Of a stretch of DNA of 64,000 bases, positions 1 to 7,077 are shown piece by piece. Below the pieces are notes generated by a model that saw only the letters and a list, made by a program, of their open reading frames with translations, had not been told where the DNA came from and did no database searches. Numbering within the stretch: position 1 is the first letter of the stretch; every line of letters starts with the position of its first letter. The DNA is from Micromonospora sp. U21 (GTDB lineage Bacteria; Actinomycetota; Actinomycetes; Mycobacteriales; Micromonosporaceae). The position numbers and the translations under genes were made by a program. The DNA lies in contig NZ_JAGPYK010000002.1 in NCBI RefSeq assembly GCF_018070045.1, positions 124,001-188,000 on the forward strand, in the 5' to 3' direction.

Positions 1-26
1 CCAGGCAGGTAGTGCCACAGTGGACG

Positions 27-47
27 CTAGATGATCGATTCCAAGGG
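27..47 (+). repeat. IS982 left terminal inverted repeat
   Basis: Reads CTAGATGATCGATTCCAAGGG; it is the exact reverse complement of 1036-1056. The outer CTAG may be target duplication, leaving a 17-bp repeat proper. Confidence 0.9.
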
Positions 48-119
48 ATGCGGGACAGCAAGCAGACGCGAGGGCGTCCATGATCGGCGTTGCCTAGGCA
101 ACGAGACCATGGAGGCCAC

Positions 120-1034
120 GTGCACGTCGATCTGGACACCCTCGCGACCGCACTCTACGTCAGGATCGACGACGAATTGAAGGCGTCTCCGCAGCTCAAT
201 CGGTGGCGGCCTAAGGTCGGGATCGCTCCGCAGATCACCGACGCCGAACTGATCACGGTGTCGGTCATGCAGGCCCTGCTGGGCTATCACAACGAGAGTC
301 GCTGGATCCGCTACGCCCGCAAGTCGATCATCCACTTGTTCCCCTACTTGCCCAAGCAGCCTGGCTACAACAAGCGCCTGCGAAGTCTGGGCGCCCAGAT
401 CAGCCACCTCATCGCGGTGCTGGTCACCGACACCGACCTCTGGCGGCACCCGATCAGGATCGCCGACTCCACCCCGGTGCCGTGCGGCATGTCCCGCGAG
501 ACGGTTCAACGCTCCGACCTGGCTGGCTGGGCCGGCTATGGCTACTGCGCCTCGCACTCCCGGCTCTTCTGGGGCCTGCGGCTGCACCTGGTCACCACCG
601 TGCACGGCCTGCCCGTCGCGTTCGCCCTGAGCAACGCCAAAACCGACGAACGTGAGGTCCTCACCGACCTGGTGACCCTGCAGCCGAACATGTTCCACCA
701 CCCGGACGGGCTGATCCTCATCGTCGACAAGGGCTACCGCGACCGCGACACCGAAACCTGGCTCAACGACAGCGGTATTACCCTCGTGCGACCCGCGTAC
801 CGCACCGAACCGGCACGCCCCGGTCGTGGCCTGCTGCGGGCCGTCCGGCAGAGCATCGAATCGGTCAACCAGACCATCAAAGGCCAACTCGATCTCGAAC
901 AACACGGTGGCCGTACCATCACCGGCGTCGCCGTCCGGGTCCTGCAACGCGTCCTCGCCCTGACCGCCGCGATCTGGCACAACTGGCACACCGGCCAACC
1001 AATCATGCGATCACTGATCGCCTACGACCACTGA
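120..1034 (+). CDS. IS982-family transposase
   Basis: DDE transposase that would cut and paste the surrounding element. The family is recognised from the N-terminal VDLDTLATALYVRIDDELK segment, the LFPYLPKQPGYNKRLR stretch, and three acidic motifs: IADSTPVPC (first Asp), IVDKGYRD (second Asp) and RQSIESVNQTIKGQLDLE (Glu). The GTG at 120 is chosen because GGAGG lies at 111-115; an in-frame ATG at 90 would add ten residues that lack the family pattern. Length (304 residues) is normal and no frameshift is seen, so the element may be active. Confidence 0.9.
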   Translation: MHVDLDTLATALYVRIDDELKASPQLNRWRPKVGIAPQITDAELITVSVMQALLGYHNESRWIRYARKSIIHLFPYLPKQPGYNKRLRSLGAQISHLIAVLVTDTDLWRHPIRIADSTPVPCGMSRETVQRSDLAGWAGYGYCASHSRLFWGLRLHLVTTVHGLPVAFALSNAKTDEREVLTDLVTLQPNMFHHPDGLILIVDKGYRDRDTETWLNDSGITLVRPAYRTEPARPGRGLLRAVRQSIESVNQTIKGQLDLEQHGGRTITGVAVRVLQRVLALTAAIWHNWHTGQPIMRSLIAYDH

Positions 1035-1035
1035 C

Positions 1036-1056
1036 CCCTTGGAATCGATCATCTAG
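1036..1056 (-). repeat. IS982 right terminal inverted repeat
   Basis: Exact inverted copy of 27-47. It begins one base after the transposase stop codon, a compact arrangement usual for insertion sequences. Confidence 0.9.
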
Positions 1057-1082
1057 ACCAGGCTTGCCGCAACGGTGAGCTG

Positions 1083-1919
1083 GTGCGGGTGTTGCCCGAG
1101 GTGTTCGTCGCGGCCCAGCTGTTGGGCGGTCGACCGGGTGGCCCTGCCCTGAGTCGACTCGACCCTGCACTGGGTCACCGTGCGGTCCTCGCCTGGGCCG
1201 ACGGCTGCGGCGCACTCAGTCACCTAAGCGCGCTCAGCGCATGGGGCCTGCTCCCGCAGGCAGTCGGCGACCCGGTGCACCTGAGCACGCCGGCGGACGC
1301 CAGCCTGCGCACCCGACCCGGGGTGGTCGTGCATCGACGCCGGGGCCTCGTCATCGGGCCGCCGCACGTGGTGATCCGGCGGGGATTGGTGGTCACCCGC
1401 CTTGAGCAGGCACTCGTCGAGTCGTGGCCGATGTTGCCGTCCACCGAGCGGCGGGCACCGGTGATCCGGGCGGTCAACGATTGGCTGACCACGCCCGAAC
1501 GCCTGGCGGAGGCCTTGGGCACTGTGCCGAAGCTGAACGACCGAGCAGCTTTCCGAACGCTGCTGACCCGGCTCGCCGACGGCTGCCGCAGCCCCTTGGA
1601 GATCTGGGGGCACGAGCACGTCTTCACCGGCCCGAACATGCCGGCGTTCCGCCGACAGGTGCCGCTACGCGTCGGGCGGCGCACCCTGTACCTCGACATG
1701 CTCGCCGAGCGGGAGCGAGTCAACATCGAACTCGACGGGGCCAGCACCCACGGCGACCCACGCCAGCGGGAGATCGACCTGCGCCGGGACGCCTTGCTGG
1801 CGACCACCGGAATCCTGGTGGTCCGCTTCGCCCACCGCCGCCTGGTTCATGAGACCGACGCGGTACGCCGGGAAACCCTGGCCATCCTCGCGACCCGCCG
1901 GGCGGGCGCGACCGCCTGA
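1083..1919 (+). CDS. AbiEi-like/DUF559 protein, 5' end displaced by the IS
   Basis: Resembles actinobacterial proteins with an AbiEi-type antitoxin winged-helix region, an all-beta middle, and a C-terminal DUF559 (Vsr-like, PD-(D/E)xK fold) domain. The C-terminal part shows the pattern LYLDMLAERERVNIELDGASTHG followed by RRDALLATTGILVVRF, typical of DUF559. The first residues of the helix-turn-helix (ACRNGELVRVLPEVFVAA) are in frame upstream of the GTG at 1083, but the gene is cut there by the IS right end. The remaining N-terminus continues at bases 1-30. A truncated product from 1083 may be made, but its DNA-binding part would be incomplete. No AbiEii toxin is adjacent. Confidence 0.7.
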   Translation: MRVLPEVFVAAQLLGGRPGGPALSRLDPALGHRAVLAWADGCGALSHLSALSAWGLLPQAVGDPVHLSTPADASLRTRPGVVVHRRRGLVIGPPHVVIRRGLVVTRLEQALVESWPMLPSTERRAPVIRAVNDWLTTPERLAEALGTVPKLNDRAAFRTLLTRLADGCRSPLEIWGHEHVFTGPNMPAFRRQVPLRVGRRTLYLDMLAERERVNIELDGASTHGDPRQREIDLRRDALLATTGILVVRFAHRRLVHETDAVRRETLAILATRRAGATA

Positions 1920-1926
1920 GGATCAC

Positions 1927-1956
1927 TTGCACAAGCGGAAAGTGTTCGCATACGCT
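1927..1956 (+). promoter_or_regulatory. Candidate promoter for a leaderless transcript
   Basis: TTGCAC (1927-1932) and TACGCT (1951-1956) are separated by 18 bp, and the GTG start of the next gene is only 8 bp after the -10, which would give a leaderless mRNA as is common in actinobacteria. No Shine-Dalgarno sequence precedes that GTG. Seen by eye only. Confidence 0.45.
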
Positions 1957-1963
1957 TTCCGGC

Positions 1964-2428
1964 GTGGAAAGTACTGGTATTGAGGAGCAGCTCAGGGCGG
2001 CCGAGCGCGGTGCCGCCGCGCCCTACGTGAACTATCCGCCCACCCCATGGTGGTATGCGCCAGCCATCGGGGCCTGGGCCGCCGCCATGATCGGCACGTT
2101 CACGTGGTGGCGGGAGAACGCGGCCCTGTTCATGGCGTCGCTCGCCGCCCTGATCGCCGTCGAGGCCCTGTTCGTCGTCTGGATGCGGCGTCGGCACGGC
2201 GCGCTCCCGATGCCGGGCAAGGGAACGCCACCCGCCGAGATCGCCGCGGTGTGGCGCGGATATTTCGCTGCCCTACCCGTGGTCACCCTGGTCGTCGGGC
2301 TCGTGTGGTGGCTGGTCGGTATCCCAGCTGCCGCCGGGGCGGCATTCGTCCTCGTGACGGTCGGCCTGGCCGTCTATGAGCGGCGATATGCCTCGGCTGC
2401 CGCCGGGACGCGGGCACGCCTGCGATGA
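1964..2428 (+). CDS. Small multi-pass membrane protein
   Basis: A 154-residue protein with about four hydrophobic helices: roughly residues 28-45, 50-68, 105-122 and 124-140. A short basic loop (MRRRHGALPMPGKG) lies between helices 2 and 3. Aromatic residues are frequent (PPTPWWYAP, FTWWR). No enzymatic motif is visible. The stop overlaps the start of the following winged-helix regulator (ATGA), so the two are co-translated. Membrane protein plus small winged-helix regulator pairs are common in actinobacteria, and the regulator probably controls this pair; the physiological role is unknown. Confidence 0.75.
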   Translation: MESTGIEEQLRAAERGAAAPYVNYPPTPWWYAPAIGAWAAAMIGTFTWWRENAALFMASLAALIAVEALFVVWMRRRHGALPMPGKGTPPAEIAAVWRGYFAALPVVTLVVGLVWWLVGIPAAAGAAFVLVTVGLAVYERRYASAAAGTRARLR

Positions 2429-2712
2429 TCGACGGACTGGACCCGATCATCCACGTGCCCAAGCGCCTGGCGGCCATGGCTGTCCTGGCCAACGCCCCTT
2501 CGGTCTCGTTCCGGTTCCTGAGGGACCATTTGCAGATCAGTGAGTCGGATCTGTCCAAGCAAATGTCCACATTGGAGGCAGCGGGCTATGTCGCCTCGAC
2601 GAAGGTCGGTCGTGGCCGTGGCGGCAGTACCACCTATCGGATGGTCGAGGCCGGGCAGAAGGCCTACGAGCAGCACTGCGCGGCACTGAGAGCACTGATC
2701 GGCGACGCATAG
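2425..2712 (+). CDS. Winged-helix transcriptional regulator (HTH_34/MarR-like)
   Basis: A 95-residue single-domain DNA-binding protein. It starts with the family-typical LDPIIHVPKRLAAMAVLA, then the recognition-helix region FLRDHLQISESDLSKQMSTLEAAGYVAS, then a basic wing (KVGRGRGGSTTYRMVEAG). These features match the winged-helix DNA-binding domain PF13601 related to MarR/ArsR regulators. It overlaps the upstream membrane-protein gene by 4 nt, so both form an operon; autoregulation from the promoter near 1950 is an inference. No metal- or ligand-binding residues are evident. Confidence 0.85.
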   Translation: MIDGLDPIIHVPKRLAAMAVLANAPSVSFRFLRDHLQISESDLSKQMSTLEAAGYVASTKVGRGRGGSTTYRMVEAGQKAYEQHCAALRALIGDA

Positions 2713-2747
2713 CGTTGGTGTGCGACACCGGGTAGGGGCTGGCGGGG

Positions 2748-3635
2748 TTGCCCGGTGCTGGCAGCCTCGGCGGCGTGGGCACTCTTCTGACGCAGCTTCC
2801 GGCACTTCTCGGCGTACTGGTCGGCACCCTGGGCACGATCCTCGCCACCTCGCTCACCGACCGCGCGCGGTGGCGGCGCGGCCAGAGCGTCCGCTGGGAC
2901 GAGCGGCGGCTGGACGCGTACGTCGACTACGCGCACGCCATCAAGGAGAGTCACGCCATCGCGCTACGGATGACGGCCGACCACCGGCCGGGATCGCACA
3001 GCCACCCCATCGACCGCGAGAGCGGGCTGGTCCGGCTGGCCGAGGCGGACGCGCGACGCACCATCGTCTGGGAAAACCTGCTGCTGCTCGGCGGCTCCCG
3101 GGCGGCGATCAAGCTGGGGGAGTACGTCGAGCAGGCGTGGCAGCTCACCGTGCCTGCGCTGCGGGCCTCGTTGTCGGCTGCGGCTGGGCCGGTGCTGCTG
3201 CACGACGCGGCAGTGCTGGCGCGGTACCGGGCGATGGACCGGCTCTACGAGCTGGTCGACGTGGCACGCGGTGGGGTGGGGGCGTGTGGCTGCTCTGCCC
3301 GATGGAGGACCCGGCGCTGCTGCCCAAGCTGGACGGTGCGGTCGTGCGGGTCGGCGACAACGAGTGGATCGCCCTGCCGGACGCCTGGGTCGTCAACGCA
3401 CACCGCAGCACAGCGGCCGCCTCCTGACGGATTCGGCGTGCACGCCGATTGGTGCGACCGGCCGCCGTACCCGGATCCCATGATCGTTGACGGCTGGGCG
3501 ACGCGACACACCGACGACCCTGCAGCTGAACCGTCAACGATCAAGGCTCGCGTTCCCGGTTCATGGTGGGTTCTCGTTCTCGGCGTGTCGCGGTTTGCGG
3601 TCAGGCCGGTCGGGTGCGGCAGACTGTGCCGGTGA
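2748..3635 (+). CDS. Conserved actinobacterial protein with degenerate 3' half
   Basis: Residues 1 to about 175 look genuine: an N-terminal hydrophobic helix (LLTQLPALLGVLVGTLGTILATSL), then DRARWRRGQSVRWDERRLDAYVDY and a helical region ending near RYRAMDRLYELVDVARG. This pattern fits a widespread uncharacterised actinobacterial family of about 170-200 residues. After about base 3270 the frame turns into Cys/Arg/Ser-rich sequence typical of an out-of-phase reading, while a good-looking segment appears in another frame. The 3' part is thus probably not native: a deletion or frameshift fused the gene to unrelated sequence. The start is TTG (2748) or GTG (2775). The stop overlaps the next GTG by 4 nt. 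Confidence 0.5.
   Translation: MPGAGSLGGVGTLLTQLPALLGVLVGTLGTILATSLTDRARWRRGQSVRWDERRLDAYVDYAHAIKESHAIALRMTADHRPGSHSHPIDRESGLVRLAEADARRTIVWENLLLLGGSRAAIKLGEYVEQAWQLTVPALRASLSAAAGPVLLHDAAVLARYRAMDRLYELVDVARGGVGACGCSARWRTRRCCPSWTVRSCGSATTSGSPCRTPGSSTHTAAQRPPPDGFGVHADWCDRPPYPDPMIVDGWATRHTDDPAAEPSTIKARVPGSWWVLVLGVSRFAVRPVGCGRLCR
3284..3427 (+). pseudogene. Short gene remnant
   Basis: In a different frame from the preceding gene, bases 3284-3427 read VWLLCPMEDPALLPKLDGAV and then VRVGDNEWIALPDAWVVNA, ending at a stop. The composition and third-position G+C look coding, but there is no convincing start with a ribosome site. It resembles the tail of a larger protein (possibly a bifunctional DNA primase/polymerase-type protein, a weak guess). 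It is probably a leftover from the deletion that damaged the upstream gene. Confidence 0.3.
3481..3543. repeat. 13-bp inverted repeat
   Basis: TGATCGTTGACGG (3481-3493) and its perfect complement CCGTCAACGATCA (3531-3543), separated by 37 nt. It lies just after the remnant stop at 3427. It could be a weak hairpin terminator, or a scar of a lost mobile element; no run of T follows. Confidence 0.5.
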
Positions 3636-5179
3636 GTCCAGTGAGCCGTGGTCGACGCCGCAATGCAAAGAAGCGATCAGTACGCGGCGGTGCGCCGCTC
3701 GTCGTGGTGGGCACGCCGGAGGAGTGCGACTGCCCGCACTGTGCCGGTGTGCAGCCAACGCCGGGGCAGATCGGTGACCTGCTCAAGCAGTCGGTCGACA
3801 TCGACGCCATGCAGGATCCGCTGGAGGTAGAGCTCGCCGCCTCGATGTTGCTGGCGATCGGGGCGGCCATGGGCGACGACTTCGACCGGGCGTTGCTGGA
3901 CCTGTTCGTGCCGACGTTCGAGGCGAAGTCCACCCCAGAGGCGCGGGCGATGCTGGCGGGGATCGCTTCGGTCACCGATGGTGAGGTCAGTCGGGCGGCG
4001 ACGGAGGCTGCCCGCCGGCTCACCGGTGCCGGCGTCACCGCACCATCCTGGCTCGCCGAACTGGACGCCCCGATCACGGTCAAGGATTGCTGCTGCTTTG
4101 TCGATCCGTCGGGGTCGGCGTTCCTGCTGGCTGGCAGGTTCCAGCGGGCCGGTCGGTCGAATGTTGTCGCCGTCAGCCTGGACGACTGCGACTGTTGTGC
4201 CGCCGGTCAGATCCTGTTGATCGAGGCGTACCGGTGGGACGAGGCCCGCGAAGCGCTCCTGTCCGACCTGCACGCCGGTGGCGTCGACGTCACGGAGGAG
4301 AAGCTGCGGCCGGCGGACTTCCGCCGAACCGTGGAGGACGCGCTGGACGCCCGAGCCGAGCACGACCGGTTCGACCCTGAGGTGCTGGACGAAGTCCTCG
4401 AGGAGGACGGTCCCGACTACCCCGCTCTGGCCCTGTTGCTGCGTAGTTGGATGCGGGCGCTGCCAGCGAGCCGCCGCCGCCCCCGGGGTTACGGTCACGA
4501 TGCCGAAGTGGATGTTGCCTCGATCTCCGCGCTGCTCGACCTCCTGAGCCCAAGGGGGCCCGGCGGTGCCGTACCGGCCCAGCGTCGCCCCGCCAGCCTG
4601 CCCGCGAAGCGCAAGAAGTCCGACGGCCCAGCACCGATCTACCAGATCAAGGTCAGCCTGCGGGGCGCCCGCCCGCCGATCTGGCGGCGTCTCGAGGTGC
4701 CCGCCGACGTCAGCCTCGCCCGGTTGCACGAGCTGATCCAGGTCGCCTTCGGCTGGCACGACAGCCACCTGCACGTCTTCGAGACCCGACACGGCAGCTT
4801 CGGCCGACCTGACCCGGAACTCGGCCACCGCGCCGCATCGCGGGTCACCCTGGAGCAGGTCGCCCCCGCCGTCGGGGACAAGCTGCGGTACACCTACGAC
4901 TTCGGCGACAACTGGGAGCACGACATCCTCGTGGAGAAGGCCCTCGACCGGGAGAAGTCCGGGGCGTACCCGCGCTGTGTCGGCGGACGACGTGCGGCGC
5001 CGCCGGAGGACTGCGGCGGCGTGTGGGGGTACGCCGAGCTGGTGGAGATTCTTGGTGACCCCACCCATCCCGAGCACCAGGACCGGCTCTACTGGCTGGA
5101 CCTGGACGATCCGACCGGCTTCGACCCGGCCCGTTTCGACGCGAAGGCGGTGACCGTAGCCCTGCAGCAGAGCCGGTAG
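3632..5179 (+). CDS. pRiA4b ORF-3-family protein
   Basis: About 515 residues. The C-terminal third (roughly residues 335-510) is a recognisable pRiA4b ORF-3-like domain (PF07929): IYQIKVSLRGARPPIWRRLE, then LHELIQVAFGWHDSHLHVFE, YTYDFGDNWEHDILVEK, and YPRCVGGRRAAPPEDCGGVWGY. These carry the family's Trp, Asp, His and Cys positions. The N-terminus has a small Cys cluster (CDCPHCAG), and the middle is helical with no known domain. The family is named after a Ri-plasmid ORF and is common in mobile or accessory regions; its biochemical activity is not established. The GTG at 3632 or 3641 is preferred over 3563 because the added residues look non-native. Confidence 0.85.
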   Translation: MSPVSRGRRRNAKKRSVRGGAPLVVVGTPEECDCPHCAGVQPTPGQIGDLLKQSVDIDAMQDPLEVELAASMLLAIGAAMGDDFDRALLDLFVPTFEAKSTPEARAMLAGIASVTDGEVSRAATEAARRLTGAGVTAPSWLAELDAPITVKDCCCFVDPSGSAFLLAGRFQRAGRSNVVAVSLDDCDCCAAGQILLIEAYRWDEAREALLSDLHAGGVDVTEEKLRPADFRRTVEDALDARAEHDRFDPEVLDEVLEEDGPDYPALALLLRSWMRALPASRRRPRGYGHDAEVDVASISALLDLLSPRGPGGAVPAQRRPASLPAKRKKSDGPAPIYQIKVSLRGARPPIWRRLEVPADVSLARLHELIQVAFGWHDSHLHVFETRHGSFGRPDPELGHRAASRVTLEQVAPAVGDKLRYTYDFGDNWEHDILVEKALDREKSGAYPRCVGGRRAAPPEDCGGVWGYAELVEILGDPTHPEHQDRLYWLDLDDPTGFDPARFDAKAVTVALQQSR

Positions 5180-5233
5180 CCCATGGAGCCAACCCCCGGG
5201 CGTCGATCGCCGGCTTGGGCCAGCGGGCGAGCG

Positions 5234-5511
5234 CCGGCTTGTCGAGGAGGTAGATTTGCCCACGAGCTGGGCCATCTCGTTATCGGCCTCGAGTATTCGA
5301 GCGGAATTCATTGAGGCGTCGGGGTGGACTCCACAGCCCTACCTTGACTCGGCGCGGATACCGCCGACGTACGCGCACGCGGTGATGGAGGCCTGGCGGG
5401 CGAACCGGATCACCCAGGCCCGGGCGCTGGAGCTGATGCACGGCCAGGTCGTCGACGCGGACCTGCCGGTGAACGACGACTTGGAGATGGAGCCGCGTGG
5501 TCGGGTTCGCC
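5234..5511 (+). pseudogene. ImmA/IrrE-type metallopeptidase remnant, frameshifted
   Basis: Bases 5252-5314 read RFAHELGHLVIGLEYSSGIH and stop; HELGH is the HExxH zinc motif of ImmA/IrrE (COG2856) peptidases. In another frame, about 5330-5490 reads YLDSARIPPTYAHAVMEAWR, then RITQARALELMHG and LPVNDDLEMEP, which fits the C-terminal helical end of the same family. A frameshift near 5310 therefore breaks the gene, and its N-terminal half, including the helix-turn-helix, is missing. The following PIN-domain remnant makes the usual ImmA-PIN pair. Confidence 0.65.
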
Positions 5512-5571
5512 GGTGCCGGTGCCGGTGCCGGTGCCGGTGCCGGTCCTGGTCCTGGTCCTGGTCCTGGTGCT
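5512..5571 (+). repeat. Hexanucleotide tandem repeat (10 units)
   Basis: Five units of GGTGCC, four of GGTCCT and one GGTGCT, in register. It sits at the junction between the ImmA and PIN remnants. In the PIN frame it encodes alternating Val-Pro then Val-Leu dipeptides leading directly into the first beta strand (VLDTMVLSHF). It probably arose by replication slippage from a short natural Val-rich strand. Confidence 0.9.
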
Positions 5572-5737
5572 GGACACGATGGTGCTCAGCCACTTCACCC
5601 TCGCCGACCGGTTGGATGTCCTCCAGAATCTGTTGATCGACGCGGACTGCTGAACGACGCAGGTCGTCATCAAGGAATTGAGGGCGGGGGCGAGTACCGT
5701 CCCCACGGGATGGGGATGGTTGCAAGTGGAGTCATGA
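5567..5737 (+). pseudogene. PIN-domain (VapC-like) toxin remnant
   Basis: Reads VLDTMVLSHFTLADRLDVLQ then NLLIDADC, a stop (TGA, 5651-5653), and continues in the same frame as TTQVVIKELRAGAS to a second stop at 5735. The first part is the N-terminal strand and helix of PIN-domain nucleases with the first catalytic Asp (LDT); the second part matches the next helix after the usual Val-Thr-Thr. Only the first third of a PIN domain remains, with an in-frame nonsense codon, so the toxin is inactive. Confidence 0.65.
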
Positions 5738-5785
5738 CCGTTCGGGTGGTGGCGACGAGATCAACTTCGGTGCACCCTGGCCGTT

Positions 5786-6718
5786 GTGAAGGCCTTCGTG
5801 GGAGTGACGGACGAGAAGTGGTACCGCTTCCTGGCGGCCCGCCCCGGCCTGAACGAGGTCAACTTCTGGCGCCCTTCAGGAGGCGGATTTCGTGCACTCA
5901 CCCCTGGCGAGCCCTTCTTCTTCAAGGCTCACTATCCCCTCAACCGGGTCATCGGTGGCGGCTTCTTCAGTGGGTTCACGCAGTTGCGGATTTCGGAAGC
6001 CTGGGAGCTGTTCGGCGAAGCCAACGGCGTCGCCAGCCTCGATGAGATGCGTCGTAGCGTCGGCCGGTACCGCAAGCAGGCGATCGGCCTCGACGAAGAT
6101 CCGGTCATCGGGTGCATCTTTGTCCGCGATACCACTTTCTTCCCGAACGAGTCCACCGTTGCGGCGCCGCCTGGATTCGCGTCGAACGTCGTACAGGGAA
6201 AGACCTATGATCTTGCCGACGGGCTCTCGGCCGATTACTTCAACCTGTTGATCCACCGCCTGATCGGTACGACGGTTGAGCTTGATCTGAGCGAGCCCTG
6301 GCACCGTCCGGGGCCGGTGTACGGGGATCCCAGGCTGGTGCCGCAGCGCCTCGGTCAGCAGTCGTTCAAGGCTGTGGTGCTCGGAGCCTACGGTCGGCGC
6401 TGCGCCATCACCGGTAACAAGGTCCAGCCGGTGTTGCAGGCTGCCCACATCCGGCCGCTTCCAATGGGCGGCGAGCACCGCCTGGACAACGGTCTGCTCC
6501 TCAAGTCGGACGTCCACATCCTCTTCGACAGGGGCTATCTGGGGGTGGACCCGAAGCACCGGCTGATGGTCAGCCGACGGCTGCGCAGCGAGTTCGGCAA
6601 CGGCGACCAGTTTTACTCCAAGGCCGGAACGCAGATAGCCCTTCCAGAGCGGCGTGGCGACCGGCCGAATGGTGAGTTCCTGGAGTGGCATCTCGATACG
6701 GTGTTCAAGGCCGCCTGA
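5786..6718 (+). CDS. HNH endonuclease with EVE/PUA-like N-terminal domain
   Basis: A 310-residue protein. The N-terminal part (about 1-120) has the pattern VNFWRPSGGGFRALTPGEPF, then FKAHYPLNRVIGGGFFSGF, and later IGCIFVRDTTFFP, which resembles the PUA-superfamily EVE-like fold that reads modified bases. The C-terminal part (about 205-260) is an HNH nuclease: YGRRCAITGNKVQPVLQAAH, then HRLDNGLLLKSDVHILFDRG, with the two His-containing motifs and central Asn. EVE-HNH proteins are known as modification-dependent type IV restriction enzymes, so a role in restricting modified phage or foreign DNA is likely but inferred. Start is GTG. It is a single gene with no linked methylase. Confidence 0.8.
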   Translation: MKAFVGVTDEKWYRFLAARPGLNEVNFWRPSGGGFRALTPGEPFFFKAHYPLNRVIGGGFFSGFTQLRISEAWELFGEANGVASLDEMRRSVGRYRKQAIGLDEDPVIGCIFVRDTTFFPNESTVAAPPGFASNVVQGKTYDLADGLSADYFNLLIHRLIGTTVELDLSEPWHRPGPVYGDPRLVPQRLGQQSFKAVVLGAYGRRCAITGNKVQPVLQAAHIRPLPMGGEHRLDNGLLLKSDVHILFDRGYLGVDPKHRLMVSRRLRSEFGNGDQFYSKAGTQIALPERRGDRPNGEFLEWHLDTVFKAA

Positions 6719-6742
6719 GAACCTTCACGGCTCTCGTACCCG

Positions 6743-6982
6743 GTGACCGACCGGGAGTACGCGGTGTCGCCCGACCTGCCGTCGTGGCGCGCGGAATCGT
6801 TGCGACGCCGTCCTGGCCGTATCGAGATGCACGGACCGGACATCTGCGGTGACAACCACGTCATCGTGCTACCGGGTCAGGGCACCCCGGAATGGACGGC
6901 TGCGCTGACGAAAGGCCGCCAGCCGGACGTTGGTGTCACCTGGCGGGCCCCACCCCCACCAATTGTCCGAAGAGCCCTATAA
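6743..6982 (+). CDS. Small hypothetical protein (doubtful)
   Basis: A 79-residue frame starting at GTG, with moderately good codon usage up to about residue 65 and a Pro-rich tail (RAPPPPI). No domain or ribosome site is clear. It may be a decayed fragment. The rest of the stretch between 6719 and 7077 shows only a purine-rich Shine-Dalgarno sequence for the next gene. Confidence 0.25.
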   Translation: MTDREYAVSPDLPSWRAESLRRRPGRIEMHGPDICGDNHVIVLPGQGTPEWTAALTKGRQPDVGVTWRAPPPPIVRRAL

Positions 6983-7077
6983 CGAATAGCGGTGACTGCC
7001 GTCTGCGGCCTGAGGTTGTTGTTGGTGTCGCTACCACCGCCTATGGTGTGGATGTCAGTTTGGGGAGGGGACAAGAC

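Larger units (their letters stand above)
27..1056 (+). mobile_element. IS982-family insertion sequence, complete
   Basis: A 1.03-kb element bounded by a perfect 21-bp terminal inverted repeat (27-47 and 1036-1056) and holding one transposase gene. Both ends finish in CTAG, so the palindromic CTAG may be a duplicated target rather than part of the element. Deleting the element while keeping one CTAG joins bases 1-30 to 1057 onward in frame, reading RQVVPQWTLDQACRNGELVR into the downstream AbiEi-like gene. The insertion therefore looks recent and to have interrupted that gene. Confidence 0.9.

Noticed and set aside
5512..5571. Hexamer repeat as a Gly-Ala/Gly-Pro structural protein
   Set aside because: The frame giving Gly-Ala/Gly-Pro has no good start or downstream homology, whereas the Val-Pro/Val-Leu frame leads directly into the PIN domain.
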